Shown: piece after piece, positions 37,901 to 47,559 of the stretch
Layout: every line of letters starts with the position of its first letter
How positions within the stretch are numbered: position 1 is the first letter of the stretch
NCBI GenBank assembly: GCA_026874595.1
Contig: CM049322.1
Span: 41,472,840 to 41,536,839, forward strand
DNA: 64,000 nt
Origin: Sipunculus nudus
Lineage: Eukaryota > Annelida > Sipuncula > Golfingiida > Sipunculidae
Reading direction: 5' to 3'
The notes under the pieces: model-generated
Databases searched by the model: none
What the model saw: only the letters and a program-made list of their open reading frames with translations
What the model was told of the DNA's origin: nothing
Program-made: the position numbers and the translations under genes

Positions 37901-40900
37901 TAATTGTCAGTTTTGCGCAAGACTGGACTTCTGGAGGTGCAGTTTTGTTATGGTAATCAGACTCGCATGGACTGCATTTACCCACATGCTGAAAAATAAC
38001 GTATGAAATATATGTAAAATGGGAAGACAAAGTCCACGGGCGGGATGGGTTTGTTAGTAAATCTTCGTATTCTGCCAAGTGAAGTAATTGCTATTGATAA
38101 CGCACATGTGAAATGCAATTGTTTATGTACCTTAAAGGAAAATCTGAATCAAAGATTATAAATAGAAGTCACACGAATCTATTTCGAGTCATATTTTTTC
38201 GTCGTTTACGACAGACCGATTTATGTCGTTTAACGAAACACGGCACCTCCATCTTTCCAAAGTGCAGCAATGTAATTAAATATATAATTTCCTGTGATAT
38301 CTGATAATTCTGGTATTTTTATTTGTTACTTGTATAATTTGTATAATAAATACAAATGCAATGTGCCTTAACTTTAGTTCTTACTTAACGCTAATTAGAC
38401 AGTTCAGAGACCTCCAACGTCAGAGAATAGCTATAAGAGGACGACTGCTTTGAATGTACACACGCGCTAATATACACACGTATATATAATGTACATGTAT
38501 GATTATATTTATCAGTATATATATGTGTATATATATATATATTAATTTATCTAACTTGCTTTTTTTAACTGAAATCTCATGTAGAGGGTACTTAAGGTGA
38601 TATCCGCCCTATTTTTCTCTGAAATGCAATAAAATTCATCTGCAAGATGTGTATTGTGAGGTTCTTGCTACATTGCGAGGGAATAAACGTTGAAGGTTAA
38701 AGCCGTTAATTATAACAACATGGATAATGCATTCCTAAATTATCCTACCATGTTATTATTTGGGGATTTATTTTCCGTTCTCCGTTTTGCCACCAGATTT
38801 TCTAAGTAGAAATATTGTCGAGTTCAGCTGTCCTCGCATTCCTTCCGGGTTCTAACCGAAACCAAAAAGTTTTATTTCTCCCAGTTTTTTTTTGGGTGGC
38901 CATTTTGCGTTTACACAAAAACACAGGGGTCTCAGTTCGCGTGTCGAAATTACGGATATACCGCTTGTAAATATGTATTATCTTTTTTCTACTCCAGTGA
39001 CGAAGCTGGCGATCTCACCGTTCGTATGGGCGTGGTAGACATTTCTGGGGACGGTCCGGAACCAGTTCTGTCAGGGGTACAACGCATCATAACTCACGAA
39101 GACTATGAGTCCGTTGGGAGTCCTTTCAAGTAAGACATTTGTCATATAGTGAATATAGAGTGGTGAAGAGAAGGTATAAAGATATTGCGAGCTTATGTTT
39201 CATGACTGCACGCTAAGAAAAAAGGGTTCCAGCTGGAACCAAAAGGGGTTCTTTAGAGTGGACTGAGTGGGAAACCTTTCAAGGGTCTTTTTGAAATCTC
39301 CCGAGGGTTCTTTTATGGAACTTGTAAGGTTCCATCTAGAACCTATTCAGAGGTTCTGAGAGGAACCATTCCAGGTGATGGACTGAACAGAGAACCTTGA
39401 AAGGTTCTTGGGGTAACCCGACGTGTCAGGTTCTTTATAATCATACGTTTAGCATACATTAATCACACCTCATATATATATATATGTAGTAATTGGCTGT
39501 TTAAAATGGAATATGTATAGCAAACGGCTGTTACATATATGTTGAATTAACAGTTTTTATTACCATAATCTGCTTTGAATTTGTACCATGTTGACCCAAG
39601 TTTCAAGGGGTCATTTTTTATTTATCAATAATGATATGTTATAAATGCAGTCCAGGTATATGGGTGTTGTTGAGCCCTTGCCCTCTTGCACATAATGGTT
39701 AAAAGTTCAAATTGTTCGTCGGCTTAATGACGATTGACGATTAGTGTATTTGAGATCTGGTTGTGCGAGTCCACGATTGGTCACACTGTACCAGGCATTA
39801 TGGTCATTATACACTGTTTATAAACCATGTATATATACAGCCGCTTACTATATATGTTCCACTGACAAAGAAGGTCTAAGCTTCGAAAGCTCGTGAATGA
39901 AACACTAAGGCGTCCACACCTATAAACAATAATGTTTTCTGAATGTTCCCGAAATATAATTTACACGATAACCTTTAATTCACAGGAACCGTATTCAATT
40001 TACACAAAACATATTAAAAAGTAAGTTACATGAATTTTTTACAACGGTATATTAACAGAAAGAATACGTACTAGTCCTTATTCCCATGTTTACCTTATAA
40101 TATTCATTACCTTTCTTTCAAACTATTTGAGGCCTCCTTATACTAAGGTGGTTAACATAGACAAAAATTGCTTTTATTTTGCTTTGTGACCCACAATTAA
40201 ATGTGCAAAGGTAACACATGTTATGATTGAGAAATAACTAGCAATGTTAAATATTCACTCTTCCTTCTTTATTTGCATTCTTGCTTAACATAAAGATGTT
40301 TCGGGTTCCTGCAAAGAGAGAGAATGAATGGGTGACCTAAATATATCCTATACTTGGTAAAAATTAATCACTGCACATCAGGTTAATTTTAGAACGCCGT
40401 CAACGAATGAGTAATTAAGCGTGACCATGCCACGAGAGACTGTTTTGTCCTTATACGTTTTGAAAACCCCAATACTAAAGTTTCTAAAACTTAAATATAA
40501 TTTTTTTTGTTTGCATTTGAATACAATGATACACATGATTACGATCATTACACAATGTATACTGAATAAGTAATCATATCTTATTCTTTTAAATGTATTT
40601 GTGGAATTCCTCCTATTCAGATGAAGATACAGACATAACAATCTTAGAATTTTGCTTTGTGATACACACTTCCAAGAGGATTATTAACACTTGACACGTT
40701 TTAATTAAGGAATAACTCAGGTATAACCAACCAAATTAAATTCATCATTAAATTAAAATCCTTTCAAATGAAAACAAAATCTTTCTTCTTGTTCATTTGC
40801 ACTCTTGCTAGCCATGGAAATGTATCGGGTTACTGCAAAGAGAAATAACGGAGAGATGACATAAAAAGAAAATCATACTAAATCAATATAACACCAAATT

Positions 40901-42561
40901 ATTAGGAGAACACTTTCAGTTAATGTGTAATTTAGTATGACCAATCATTGACAGAGTTCGTGTTGTTCCTCAAGCCCATGTGATGAAAACCCCCAAGTGA
41001 ACAGTTTTCAAAACAATGCTCCAATATTTCGCATCAACTCGTTATACGGATAATAGGCTTGGCGATGTGTTTTTAGTCCTATATAAAAGAAAAATGATTT
41101 GAAGGACAAATTAAAGAAAGCACTTAGGATAGAGAAATACTGTAAACAATATATACAGGGTGTTATGAATGCATTTGATGTAAAGTCGTCTGGCTTGTTT
41201 AGTTTCAATCACTGAAGCCGCATTATAATTTTGTATAATTTGTTTGCTTGATGGATTTATGGATTCTTTTTACGAAAAAAGAGGACCTTCATGTGGTTTT
41301 TTTTAATAGAGGCACGGGGAGCCTCTTATTCTAAGAGTGCGAGTTAAAATGCTTTTGGGAGTTCAAGCAATTAATAATTTACAAACCTTGATATGCTTTA
41401 TTAAAACGTGTAGTTTCGTTTTCATTATTTTTTTTGTCATTTTAGGTATCTTTTTCTGTCATTGGTTTAATCTTCCCGTATTTACCTGATTTTAAAATAA
41501 AGGTTAAAGTCGCAACAAGTGAAACAGTTGAGATATAAATAAAATCTTAAATAAAAAGGTTAGCTTAAGTATAATTTGATGTAGCATTTCTTGCAAATAT
41601 CCCTGTATTAACTTAATGCAGAAAACGTTTTAAGTTCATAGTAGTACAAATAAATACAATATCATATTACTCTTAGTACAGATTCTTTATGATGATACAC
41701 GTCTTTATTAAATTTACAATCATTTTCAAATGACATAAGTAACCAGTAACATCGAATTGCTTTTCAGTCAGTTATTTACAAACTACATGACAGTACACTA
41801 AATCGTTCTTGCTTATTAATTAATATTTTTGATGCAAGAAAATAAAAGAAAATTTCATTTTTCAAAAGATAACATCTTATATAAATATGTTGTATATAGA
41901 ATTTCTGTTTACTGATTGATTAAGGGTCATTCATGACATGGCGTTGCTGGAGCTCACTGAAGAGGTTGAGCTGGGACAAACTATCAGACCAATATGTCTA
42001 CCAAGACCAGGTGGCAAATCATACAACAAGTGTCACGCGGCAGGCTGGGGAATAACAGAAACCGATGGTAAGACAAGCCATTGTTGTAAATGAAAATTTC
42101 TTTTGAATCAAATCAGCGAAAGATAAGAAAAATATTGAGTAAACGAATAAGAAGGAGGTGATATGTCAATCAAGAAAAGTATCTGACTAGGGGTTCAGAA
42201 ATTAGTATGAAAGTTCCCTGTACTGCTTTTATAAAATATTAAAGGCTCATTAGTTTAACCAGTTAATTTTTATGTTTTAGTCACAAACTAGCCTTGGGGT
42301 ACATAACAACAAATTTTTACCAGTATGAAAAAAATATGGCATGACCTCAAAGACATGCTTAATTGCTTTAAAGATCTATTTCACAACACGGTTTCTTTTC
42401 TATGATTGACAGGATATGGGAGCGACATCTTGCAGGAACTCAAGATACAACTCGTGGATGATGATGAGTGTGGGGAAAGAACTAGACTCAGTTGGATCTC
42501 GACAGGTGGCGTTCAGTGTGGCGAAGGGGAAAGTGGAGGTAGACTATGTCATGTAAGTCAA

Positions 42562-42619
<58 letters not shown>

Positions 42620-42986
42620 TTAAATAAGTTTGACATAATCTCAATTTGAGATTTAGGGAAAACGGTTGCAACTTGGGAACTTTTAATGTTAGATTTCTGG
42701 TACAGGTGGCATTTGACAAGCTTTCAGTCATTCAAGTGTAAGCTGCATCTATTCTAGCTACATCTTCTGTCAAACGCATATAAGCAAATTTAAAAATGCC
42801 ATCAAACGGGCAATATTTTAGTTGGTCAGGTCGAGGTTCCACTCTTAGTAGTACCGCTGTCACTGACTAGACTGCAAGTCTCGTCTTGTCTCGCAACTGC
42901 GGCAATCAAACGAGAAGAAGCAAAGTTTCACGGACATGATCACGTTTTATGCTAGGGAGGTCTGGTTTTCTGCATGTTGTGGCATA

Positions 42987-43032
<46 letters not shown>

Positions 43033-43346
43033 TTTACCTAATATATATTCGTCATATCACAACCTTTTGAACAGTAATGAGGGTGTTATTGTATCGTTTC
43101 CAGCAGTCTGCTGGCTAGGACTGGTGACTATGTGACGATTACATCTTGTTATAATATAAACTTTAATTTCAGAAAGATTCTGGGGCGCCGTTGGTTTGTA
43201 TACAAGGAAAGAACGACTACTATGTTGCCGTAGGCGTCGGCAGTTGGTGGCCGAAAAAGTGCGAATCATCCAGCTATCCGCATGGCTTTGCGCAGGTGGA
43301 CGAAAAAGTGCGTTGGATCCGAGAGAAATGTAATCAGTGTAACTAA
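29909..43346 (+). CDS. Secreted serine protease homologue (S1 pseudoprotease) with two N-terminal Cys/Trp modules, 11 exons
   Basis: Eleven exons (29909-29978, 30806-30903, 32489-32627, 34311-34423, 35252-35375, 36063-36142, 36789-36877, 38998-39129, 41925-42067, 42413-42552, 43173-43346) join in frame to 433 codons plus TAA; every intron is GT-AG. Residues 1-20 form a signal peptide. Residues 24-102 and 103-181 are two related modules, each with C-x4-W-x4-C, a second Trp and a closing CYG. From about residue 194 there is a trypsin fold: WPWAV, a Cys pair around residues 219 and 235, HDMALL with Asp102-equivalent D286, GWG, and KDSGAPLVC with Ser195-equivalent S379. The His57 position reads TGADC (D234). 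Position 193 is Lys (K377), 189 is Arg (R373), 216 is Trp (W402) and 226 is probably His. The activation site has no Arg or Lys (IYLGS). It is likely a secreted, proteolytically dead regulator or binding protein; the target is unknown. No polyA signal lies close by; the first clear AATAAA is at 45554. Confidence 0.9.
30628..30790 (+). repeat. ~20-bp T/G-rich minisatellite in intron 1
   Basis: Units of about 18-22 bp built around atgatgtttgtgttttgtt recur seven or eight times with decay, ending just upstream of the exon 2 acceptor. It supplies much of the T-rich tract before that acceptor. Confidence 0.65.
30806..30903 (+). CDS. Exon 2: first half of Cys/Trp module 1
   Basis: The acceptor is tttaataag and the donor gtatgt (phase 0). 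It encodes residues 24-56 with Cys26, Cys35, Trp40 and Cys45 in the pattern C-x4-W-x4-C, followed by a Pro/Gly-rich end (APPNG). The same pattern recurs in exon 4. The pyrimidine tract before the acceptor is short, but phase and homology support it. Confidence 0.85.
31160..31305 (+). repeat. Short imperfect repeat of a 'cgatctcggaccac' motif in intron 2
   Basis: Variants of atctcggaccac and aaatcggaccat recur about six times over ~145 bp. It is more GC-rich than the surrounding intron. No coding signal. Confidence 0.5.
31470..31983. repeat. Microsatellites in intron 2: (CA)n, (AT)n, (AG)n
   Basis: (CA)n at about 31470-31494, (AT)n at 31590-31635, and a ~54-bp (AG)n at 31930-31983. All lie inside intron 2. 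Confidence 0.9.
32489..32627 (+). CDS. Exon 3: second half of Cys/Trp module 1
   Basis: Encodes residues 57-102, entered in phase 0 and left in phase 1. It starts PVDVW, has a Lys/Met-rich middle (probably helical), and ends VTLCYG before KEG. It aligns with exon 5, which starts KVKYW and ends VQICYG. The donor is gtgaga. Confidence 0.88.
34311..34423 (+). CDS. Exon 4: first half of Cys/Trp module 2
   Basis: Encodes residues 103-140, entered in phase 1 and left in phase 0 at a gtaagt donor. It carries Cys105, Cys118, Trp123 and Cys128, matching exon 2 with about five extra residues near its start (SAPGP region). The upstream AG follows a T-rich run (gtattttaag). Confidence 0.88.
35252..35375 (+). 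CDS. Exon 5: second half of Cys/Trp module 2
   Basis: Encodes residues 141-181. It begins KVKYWNSM, has a strongly basic middle and closes with QICY plus the split Gly codon. Acceptor ttatttttcag and donor gtaagt are both strong. Exons 4 and 5 together are 237 nt, exactly the combined length of exons 2 and 3. Confidence 0.9.
36063..36142 (+). CDS. Exon 6: linker and N-terminus of the S1 domain
   Basis: Encodes residues 182-208, GCGISNHMDEF, then IYLGSDVTDPQRWPWA. Counting back from the WPW motif, the position of the usual activated N-terminus (IVGG) reads YLGS and the P1 position is Ile, so no trypsin-like activation cleavage is expected. Cys183 may be the light-chain cysteine that pairs with Cys122 of the S1 domain. 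Donor gtgagt, phase 0. Confidence 0.9.
36789..36877 (+). CDS. Exon 7: S1 segment with the catalytic His replaced by Asp
   Basis: Encodes residues 209-237: VSIYSDNGLECNGAIL, then SPKWVLTGADCLY. The Cys42-Cys58 pair is present (C219, C235), and the canonical TAAHC motif reads TGADC, so the catalytic His57 is Asp234. The codon is gat; the change is visible directly in the sequence at 36864-36866. Acceptor tttacag, donor gtaagt, phase 2. Confidence 0.93.
38998..39129 (+). CDS. Exon 8: S1 segment before the catalytic Asp
   Basis: Encodes residues 238-281, including LTVRMGVVDISG and QRIITHEDYE, which match the usual strand and loop between the His and Asp motifs of S1 proteases. The acceptor has a strong pyrimidine tract (tcttttttctactccag); the donor is gtaaga. 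Entry and exit are both phase 2. Confidence 0.9.
39209..39425 (+). mobile_element. GGTTCT-rich MITE-like element in intron 8
   Basis: Starts cacgctaagaaaaaagggtt and is packed with GGTTCT, AGAACC and GGAACC motifs able to fold on themselves. The start resembles the CAC..-A-run-GGTTCT ends of CACTA-type MITEs. Only one end is clear. Confidence 0.5.
39772..40399 (+). repeat. ~625-bp dispersed repeat family B, copy 1 (intron 8)
   Basis: Near-complete match to 53734-54355. Shared landmarks include cggtcacactgtacc-type start, gtctaagcttcgaaagctcg, caaaacatattaaaaag and a final gaacgccg. By eye ~93% identical. No coding content. It is followed by a diverged partial repeat of its own right half at about 40730-40990. 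Confidence 0.85.
41925..42067 (+). CDS. Exon 9: S1 segment with the catalytic Asp
   Basis: Encodes residues 282-329. HDMALLELTEEV holds Asp286, equivalent to catalytic Asp102. RPICLP holds the Cys122 equivalent, and KCHAAGWG the Cys136 equivalent and the GWG turn. It is preceded by the longest intron (2.8 kb), which is filled with repeats. Donor gtaaga, phase 1. Confidence 0.92.
42413..42552 (+). CDS. Exon 10: S1 segment leading to the catalytic Ser
   Basis: Encodes residues 330-376. DDDEC and VQC form the Cys168-Cys182 pair, followed by GEGESGGRLCH. Cys375 is the Cys191 equivalent; Arg373 occupies the S1-specificity position 189. The ESGG within it is not the catalytic motif, which follows in exon 11. 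Acceptor tgattgacag, donor gtaagt, phase 0. Confidence 0.9.
42565..43031. repeat. Microsatellites in intron 10: (AAT)n and (AT)n
   Basis: (AAT)n at about 42565-42608 followed by ATT, and (AT)n at 42985-43031. Both lie between exons 10 and 11. Confidence 0.9.
43173..43346 (+). CDS. Exon 11: catalytic Ser segment and C-terminus
   Basis: Encodes residues 377-433. KDSGAPLVC contains Asp194 and Ser195 equivalents but has Lys in place of Gly193. GSWW puts Trp at position 216. PHGFAQV stands where PGVYTRV is usual, giving His near position 226. The protein ends VRWIREKCNQCN. The last eight codons and the TAA are the first unit of a tandem repeat that continues in the 3' flank, so this C-terminal tail may be recently altered. 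Confidence 0.9.
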   Translation, partial: KDSGAPLVCIQGKNDYYVAVGVGSWWPKKCESSSYPHGFAQVDEKVRWIREKCNQCN

Positions 43347-43970
43347 ATTCGAAAGAACTGTATTATGTGTAACTAGGATTCGTAAGAAATGTAATCAGTG
43401 CAACTAAGATTATTAAAAAATGTAATATGTGCAACTAAGATTTACTAGCAAGGTAATCAGTGTAACTAAGATTTGTAAGAAATATAATCAGTGTTACTTA
43501 GATTTCTATGGATTATAATCATTATTGTAACTAAGATCTGCAAGTAAAGTTATCCGTGTAACTGGGATTTGTAAGAATTCTTATCAATGTAACCAAGATT
43601 TGTAACAATTGTAATCAGTGTGATTAAGGTTTTTAAGAAATGTAATCTGTGTAACCGAGATTTGTAAGGAATGTAATCAGTGTATCTAAGCAGTACAAAA
43701 AAAGGTAATTAATCAGTGTAACTAAGACTTTTAAAATATAAAATCAGATTAACTATGATTTCTACGAAAAATAATCAGTGTAACCAAGATTTACTGGAAA
43801 GGTAATCAGTATAACTAAGATTTACTAGGAAGGTAATCCGTGTAACTAAAATTTCTAAGGAATTTAATAAGTCCAACTAAGATTTATAAAAAAATTTAAT
43901 CAGTGTTACAAAGATGTTAAGGAACATAATCAGTGTAACTAAGAATTACAAAAAAAGACTTTTATCCAGC
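43322..43970 (+). repeat. ~31-bp minisatellite starting inside the last exon
   Basis: About 20 diverged units of the form gaaatgtaatcagtgtaact plus aagatttgtaa follow one another. The first unit is the coding end of the pseudoprotease (codons for EKCNQCN and the stop); later units are non-coding and carry substitutions and small indels. The 3' UTR of the gene therefore probably begins in, and may consist largely of, this array. Confidence 0.85.
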
Positions 43971-44125
43971 AATCCGGATAGGTAGGAGGCAATGTAAATT
44001 AATGCATACGGGCACATTTTGTTTTCCAAATAGGAGACTCCATGATTATATTTGTATTTACTCTTCCTATGAAAATCACACTGTGTTCACTGATGTTCAC
44101 CTGATTATTGTCCGCTGCCTCGCGG

Positions 44126-45430
44126 ATGCGGGGGACATTGATTTGGGTTTGTCTGTCTGTCTGTCTGTCTCTCTGTCCGTCCGTCAGGTTTCTTTTCCTT
44201 GCGATAACCTTGATATTATCCGATTTCATCAAATTTGGGTCAGTGATTGCTCTCATGCATACCTTGGTTGGGAAAAGTTTTGGAGTGTCTGGCTTCTGTC
44301 TGTCTGTTACTTTGTCAGTCTGTCAGGTTTTCGTTTCCGTGCAATAACTTTCCTAAATATTATCTGATTTCATCCAAATTTGGGTTAGTGATTGCTCTCA
44401 TGCATTCCTTGGTTGGGATTTGGAGTGTCTGTCTTCTGTCTGTCTGTCTGTCACTTTGTCTGTCGGTCTGTCTGGTTTTGTTTCCCTGCGATAACTTTCC
44501 TAAATATTATCCGATTTCATCCAAATTTGGACCAGTGTTTGCTCTCATACAAACCTTGGTTGGGATTGGTTTTGGAGTGTCTGGCTTCTGTCTGTCTGTC
44601 ACTTTGTCTGTAGGTCTGTCAGGTTTTCGTTTCCCTGCGATAACTTTCCTAAATTATATCCGATTTCATCCAAATTTGGATCAATGATTGCTCTGATGCA
44701 TACCTTGGTTGGGATTGGTTTTGGGGTGTCTAACTTCTGTCTCTGTGTCTGTCTTTCACTTTGTCTGTCTGTTTGTCAGGTTTTCGTTTCCGTGCAATAA
44801 CTTGCCTAAATATTATCCGATTTCATCCAAATTTTGATCAGTGATTGCTCTCATGCTTACCTTGGTTGGGATTTGTTTTGGAGTGTCTGGCTTCTGTCTG
44901 TCTGTCTGTCACTTTATCTGTTCATCCGTCAGGTTTTCATTTCCCTGCGATAACTTTCCTCAATATTATCTGATTTTAATCGGAATTTTGGTCAGACATT
45001 GCTCTCATGCATACCTTGGTTGGGATAGGTTTTGGAGTGTCTGGCTTCTGTCTGTCTGTCACTTTTTCTGTTCGTCTGTCAGGTTTTTGTTTCCCTGCTT
45101 AAACTTTCCTAAATGTTTTACGTTGTCATTCAAATTTTGGTCAGTGATTGCTCTTATACTTACCTTGGTTTGGATTTGTTTTGAGGTGTCTGGCTAATGT
45201 CTGTCTGTCTTTAACTTTGTCTGTCTGTCAGTTTGTCAGGTTTTCGTTTCTGTGAGATGACTTTCCTAAATATTATTCGATTTCATTCAAATTTTGGTCG
45301 GTGATTGCACTCATGCTTACCCTGGTTGGGATTTGTTGGAGTGTCTGGCTTCTGTCTGTCTGTCTGTCTCTCTGTCTGTCCTACCTTTATCAAGCATGAA
45401 AAACAACAAGATCCCAAAGCGGGGGACATT
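44126..45430 (+). repeat. 145-157-bp satellite with internal (CTGT)n
   Basis: Nine units. The ccttggttggg block recurs at 44262, 44407, 44554, 44703, 44860, 45014, 45163 and 45320. Each unit contains tggagtgtctggcttctgtc, a CTGT run, ttttcgtttccctgcgataa, and a tccaaatttgg..cagtgattgctct block. Both ends of the array carry gcgggggacatt. CTGT-run length explains most size variation. Short open frames are incidental. Confidence 0.9.
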
Positions 45431-45434
45431 AATT

Positions 45435-46300
45435 CCACAAATTTGCTTGTTGTATCAGATGTATTATTCACTATAAACGGTATGGAGTCTGGTATTTTTT
45501 TCTTTTAGGGTTAATCATTTAGTTTGAAATACATGTATACGTTGTATTCTCCAAATAAACAAATGGTTCATGTGTTATAAGTATTCGGTTTTATTGGTAC
45601 CACAAATATGACGTTTAATATTACTTATTCACTTATCCAGAACTTAACCCTCCGATAGCGATATTATGCTCGTTTCTCAATACATTGTCCAATAATCCCC
45701 TGAATTACAGAACATCTACATTTAACAACGACGATGTCAGAACCGCTTTCGTGCACATTTCTTTAGAATTTATTGGATATTTTGTCGAAACCTCCCTAGT
45801 TTATGTGTCATGATTTCATGGAGATCAAACGTGGAAAGCATAGAGTCTAAATCAAACATTTTGACAAAATTAGAAAACGTTTGAATTATCAGTTATCCCC
45901 GCCTAACACCAATCAACACTAGCTGTACGGTTTGTCATAATATCTGACAAACGTTTAAGTGATGGATTCGCTCCTTGAAATGAGACCTATTTCCTCTTTC
46001 TTTGAATTCATTCTCCGTAATAGTTTAAAAATTAGAAATCTGCAATCCAATGAATGTACCCATCTGTCATTTTTGCAGTCATGTATAGTATAGAAAATGT
46101 GTGAAATAATTCACCAAATATTACGACAGAAAGAATCAAAAGATTTAGAACTACAAATGCCTTCGTATTATCCACTTTATGGAAAGCAGAAGACATCAAT
46201 TTAATTAATTACATATTTTATTAAAAATATAAAATTTTTCTTTTTGTGTAAAAGTCTGAAATAAAGAACCGGAACTCTTCAATTAACATATCATTGGAGA
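45435..46300. other. Non-coding stretch downstream of the satellite
   Basis: AATAAA at 45554-45559 is the first clean polyA signal after the pseudoprotease stop, but it is 2.2 kb away. No gene seen. Confidence 0.4.
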
Positions 46301-47150
46301 TCAACTTAAAGACCTGTGTAATTTTTCAAGGGAAATCCATATTTTTTTCAGCATAGCTAACCATTTTGGCCAGTTGTATAGGTCACCATGACCTAATTTC
46401 AGGTTTCCATGGAGATTGCCAAGGAAGTTTTAGTAGGTAGCACGCAAAATGTAGGTCACCATGAAATAATTTCAGAATTGCCTGGAGATACCCGAAGAAT
46501 TCCCTGTATATAATATTGAAACATTCTAGGGATAGCAGGTACAATTTTTGCCCAACTGATTTTCCGGGTGTTAAAATTATGTACTTGGCTAGTAGTTCAC
46601 AGAATATAGGTCACTATGACATAATTTCAGGTTTCCAGGCAGATTTACCGAGACACTGCCTGAAGTAGATTCTTGGCCTAGCGTAAAGAATTTATGCCCC
46701 GTCTGACTGACTTGGTGCTCAAAATCAATTTTACAGTCGTATCGTACAAAATATAGGTCACCATCACCAAGTTTCCAAGAAAATTTTCGCAAGACCTCCC
46801 TGAATATACAGTTAGAAGTTTCCAACCATTGTGTTTGTGCCCTGTTAACGGACGACTGCTTCATCTGAAGGTCTAAAAAACAAGGAAAAATACAGGTGGC
46901 GCTACCAGGCTCCAGGAAATGATGAAACACTCGATGACCAATATGCATGAATGAATCATGGCTAAAAATACATTACTTATGCAGAGACTGGAGCTTTCGT
47001 ATCAATTTTTTTTTATTCTGGAGTTACTTTCAATATATGCCCTTTTAACGGACAGTTCGATAGACGGACGGACAGACAGACGGGCGACGGACAAAGAGTG
47101 ATCTCTATAGCTCAGATGACTTTCAGTCATATGAGATAAAAAATCTATTC
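46300..47150 (+). repeat. Dispersed repeat family C (ERE-like palindromes), array 1
   Basis: Internally repetitive: AGGTCACCATGACCT (46380-46394) and variants at 46453, 46608 and 46755 are each followed by aatttcagg and a ttgcc-gag-ct block. The later part matches 54830-55030, with gccctgttaacg, gcttc.tctgaaggtc and a tggcgc block. It ends in a GACGGACAGACAGAC-type tract. Confidence 0.75.
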
Positions 47151-47462
47151 AATGCATTCTTCACAACTTCCAGAGACACAAGTGCAAAATACTAAAATCA
47201 GCACAAACTATGCTGGTCTCATTTCTCGGCGTCAGAGATCAGCTGCGCGTTATGACTGTGGGTCACTTGTATTTTATTTATATTTTGTTTTAAGAGAAAC
47301 ACTGAACAGTGAATGTCATAACAGAACTGATGAACAACTTGCACGATTTCCTTCATAGCATTACTAACGAACTGAACGGCGTAATTGTGGTTTATACTTT
47401 GACTCTAAGAACACCTGCATATAGTTGTATATAAATGAACAAGAGTAAAAGACTGCGGTACG

Positions 47463-47480
47463 ATATATATATATATATAA

Positions 47481-47511
<31 letters not shown>
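47463..47511. repeat. (AT)n microsatellite
   Basis: Alternating AT with two interruptions, just before the 30-bp satellite. Confidence 0.9.
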
Positions 47512-47512
<1 letters not shown>

Positions 47513-47559
47513 CTGTCGATGAAAGAAATACCGATATATATTGACACTTGACACTGTAG

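Noticed and set aside
42500-42545. GESGGR in exon 10 as a mutated catalytic-serine motif
   Set aside because: Exon 11 continues in phase with C-H-KDSGAPLVC, which has correct spacing to Cys191 and Cys201; the exon 10 ESGG is the loop before Cys191.
44002-45197. Cys/Ser-rich + frames of 73-146 codons in the CTGT satellite
   Set aside because: They translate the (CTGT)n-bearing satellite unit and shift frame between units.
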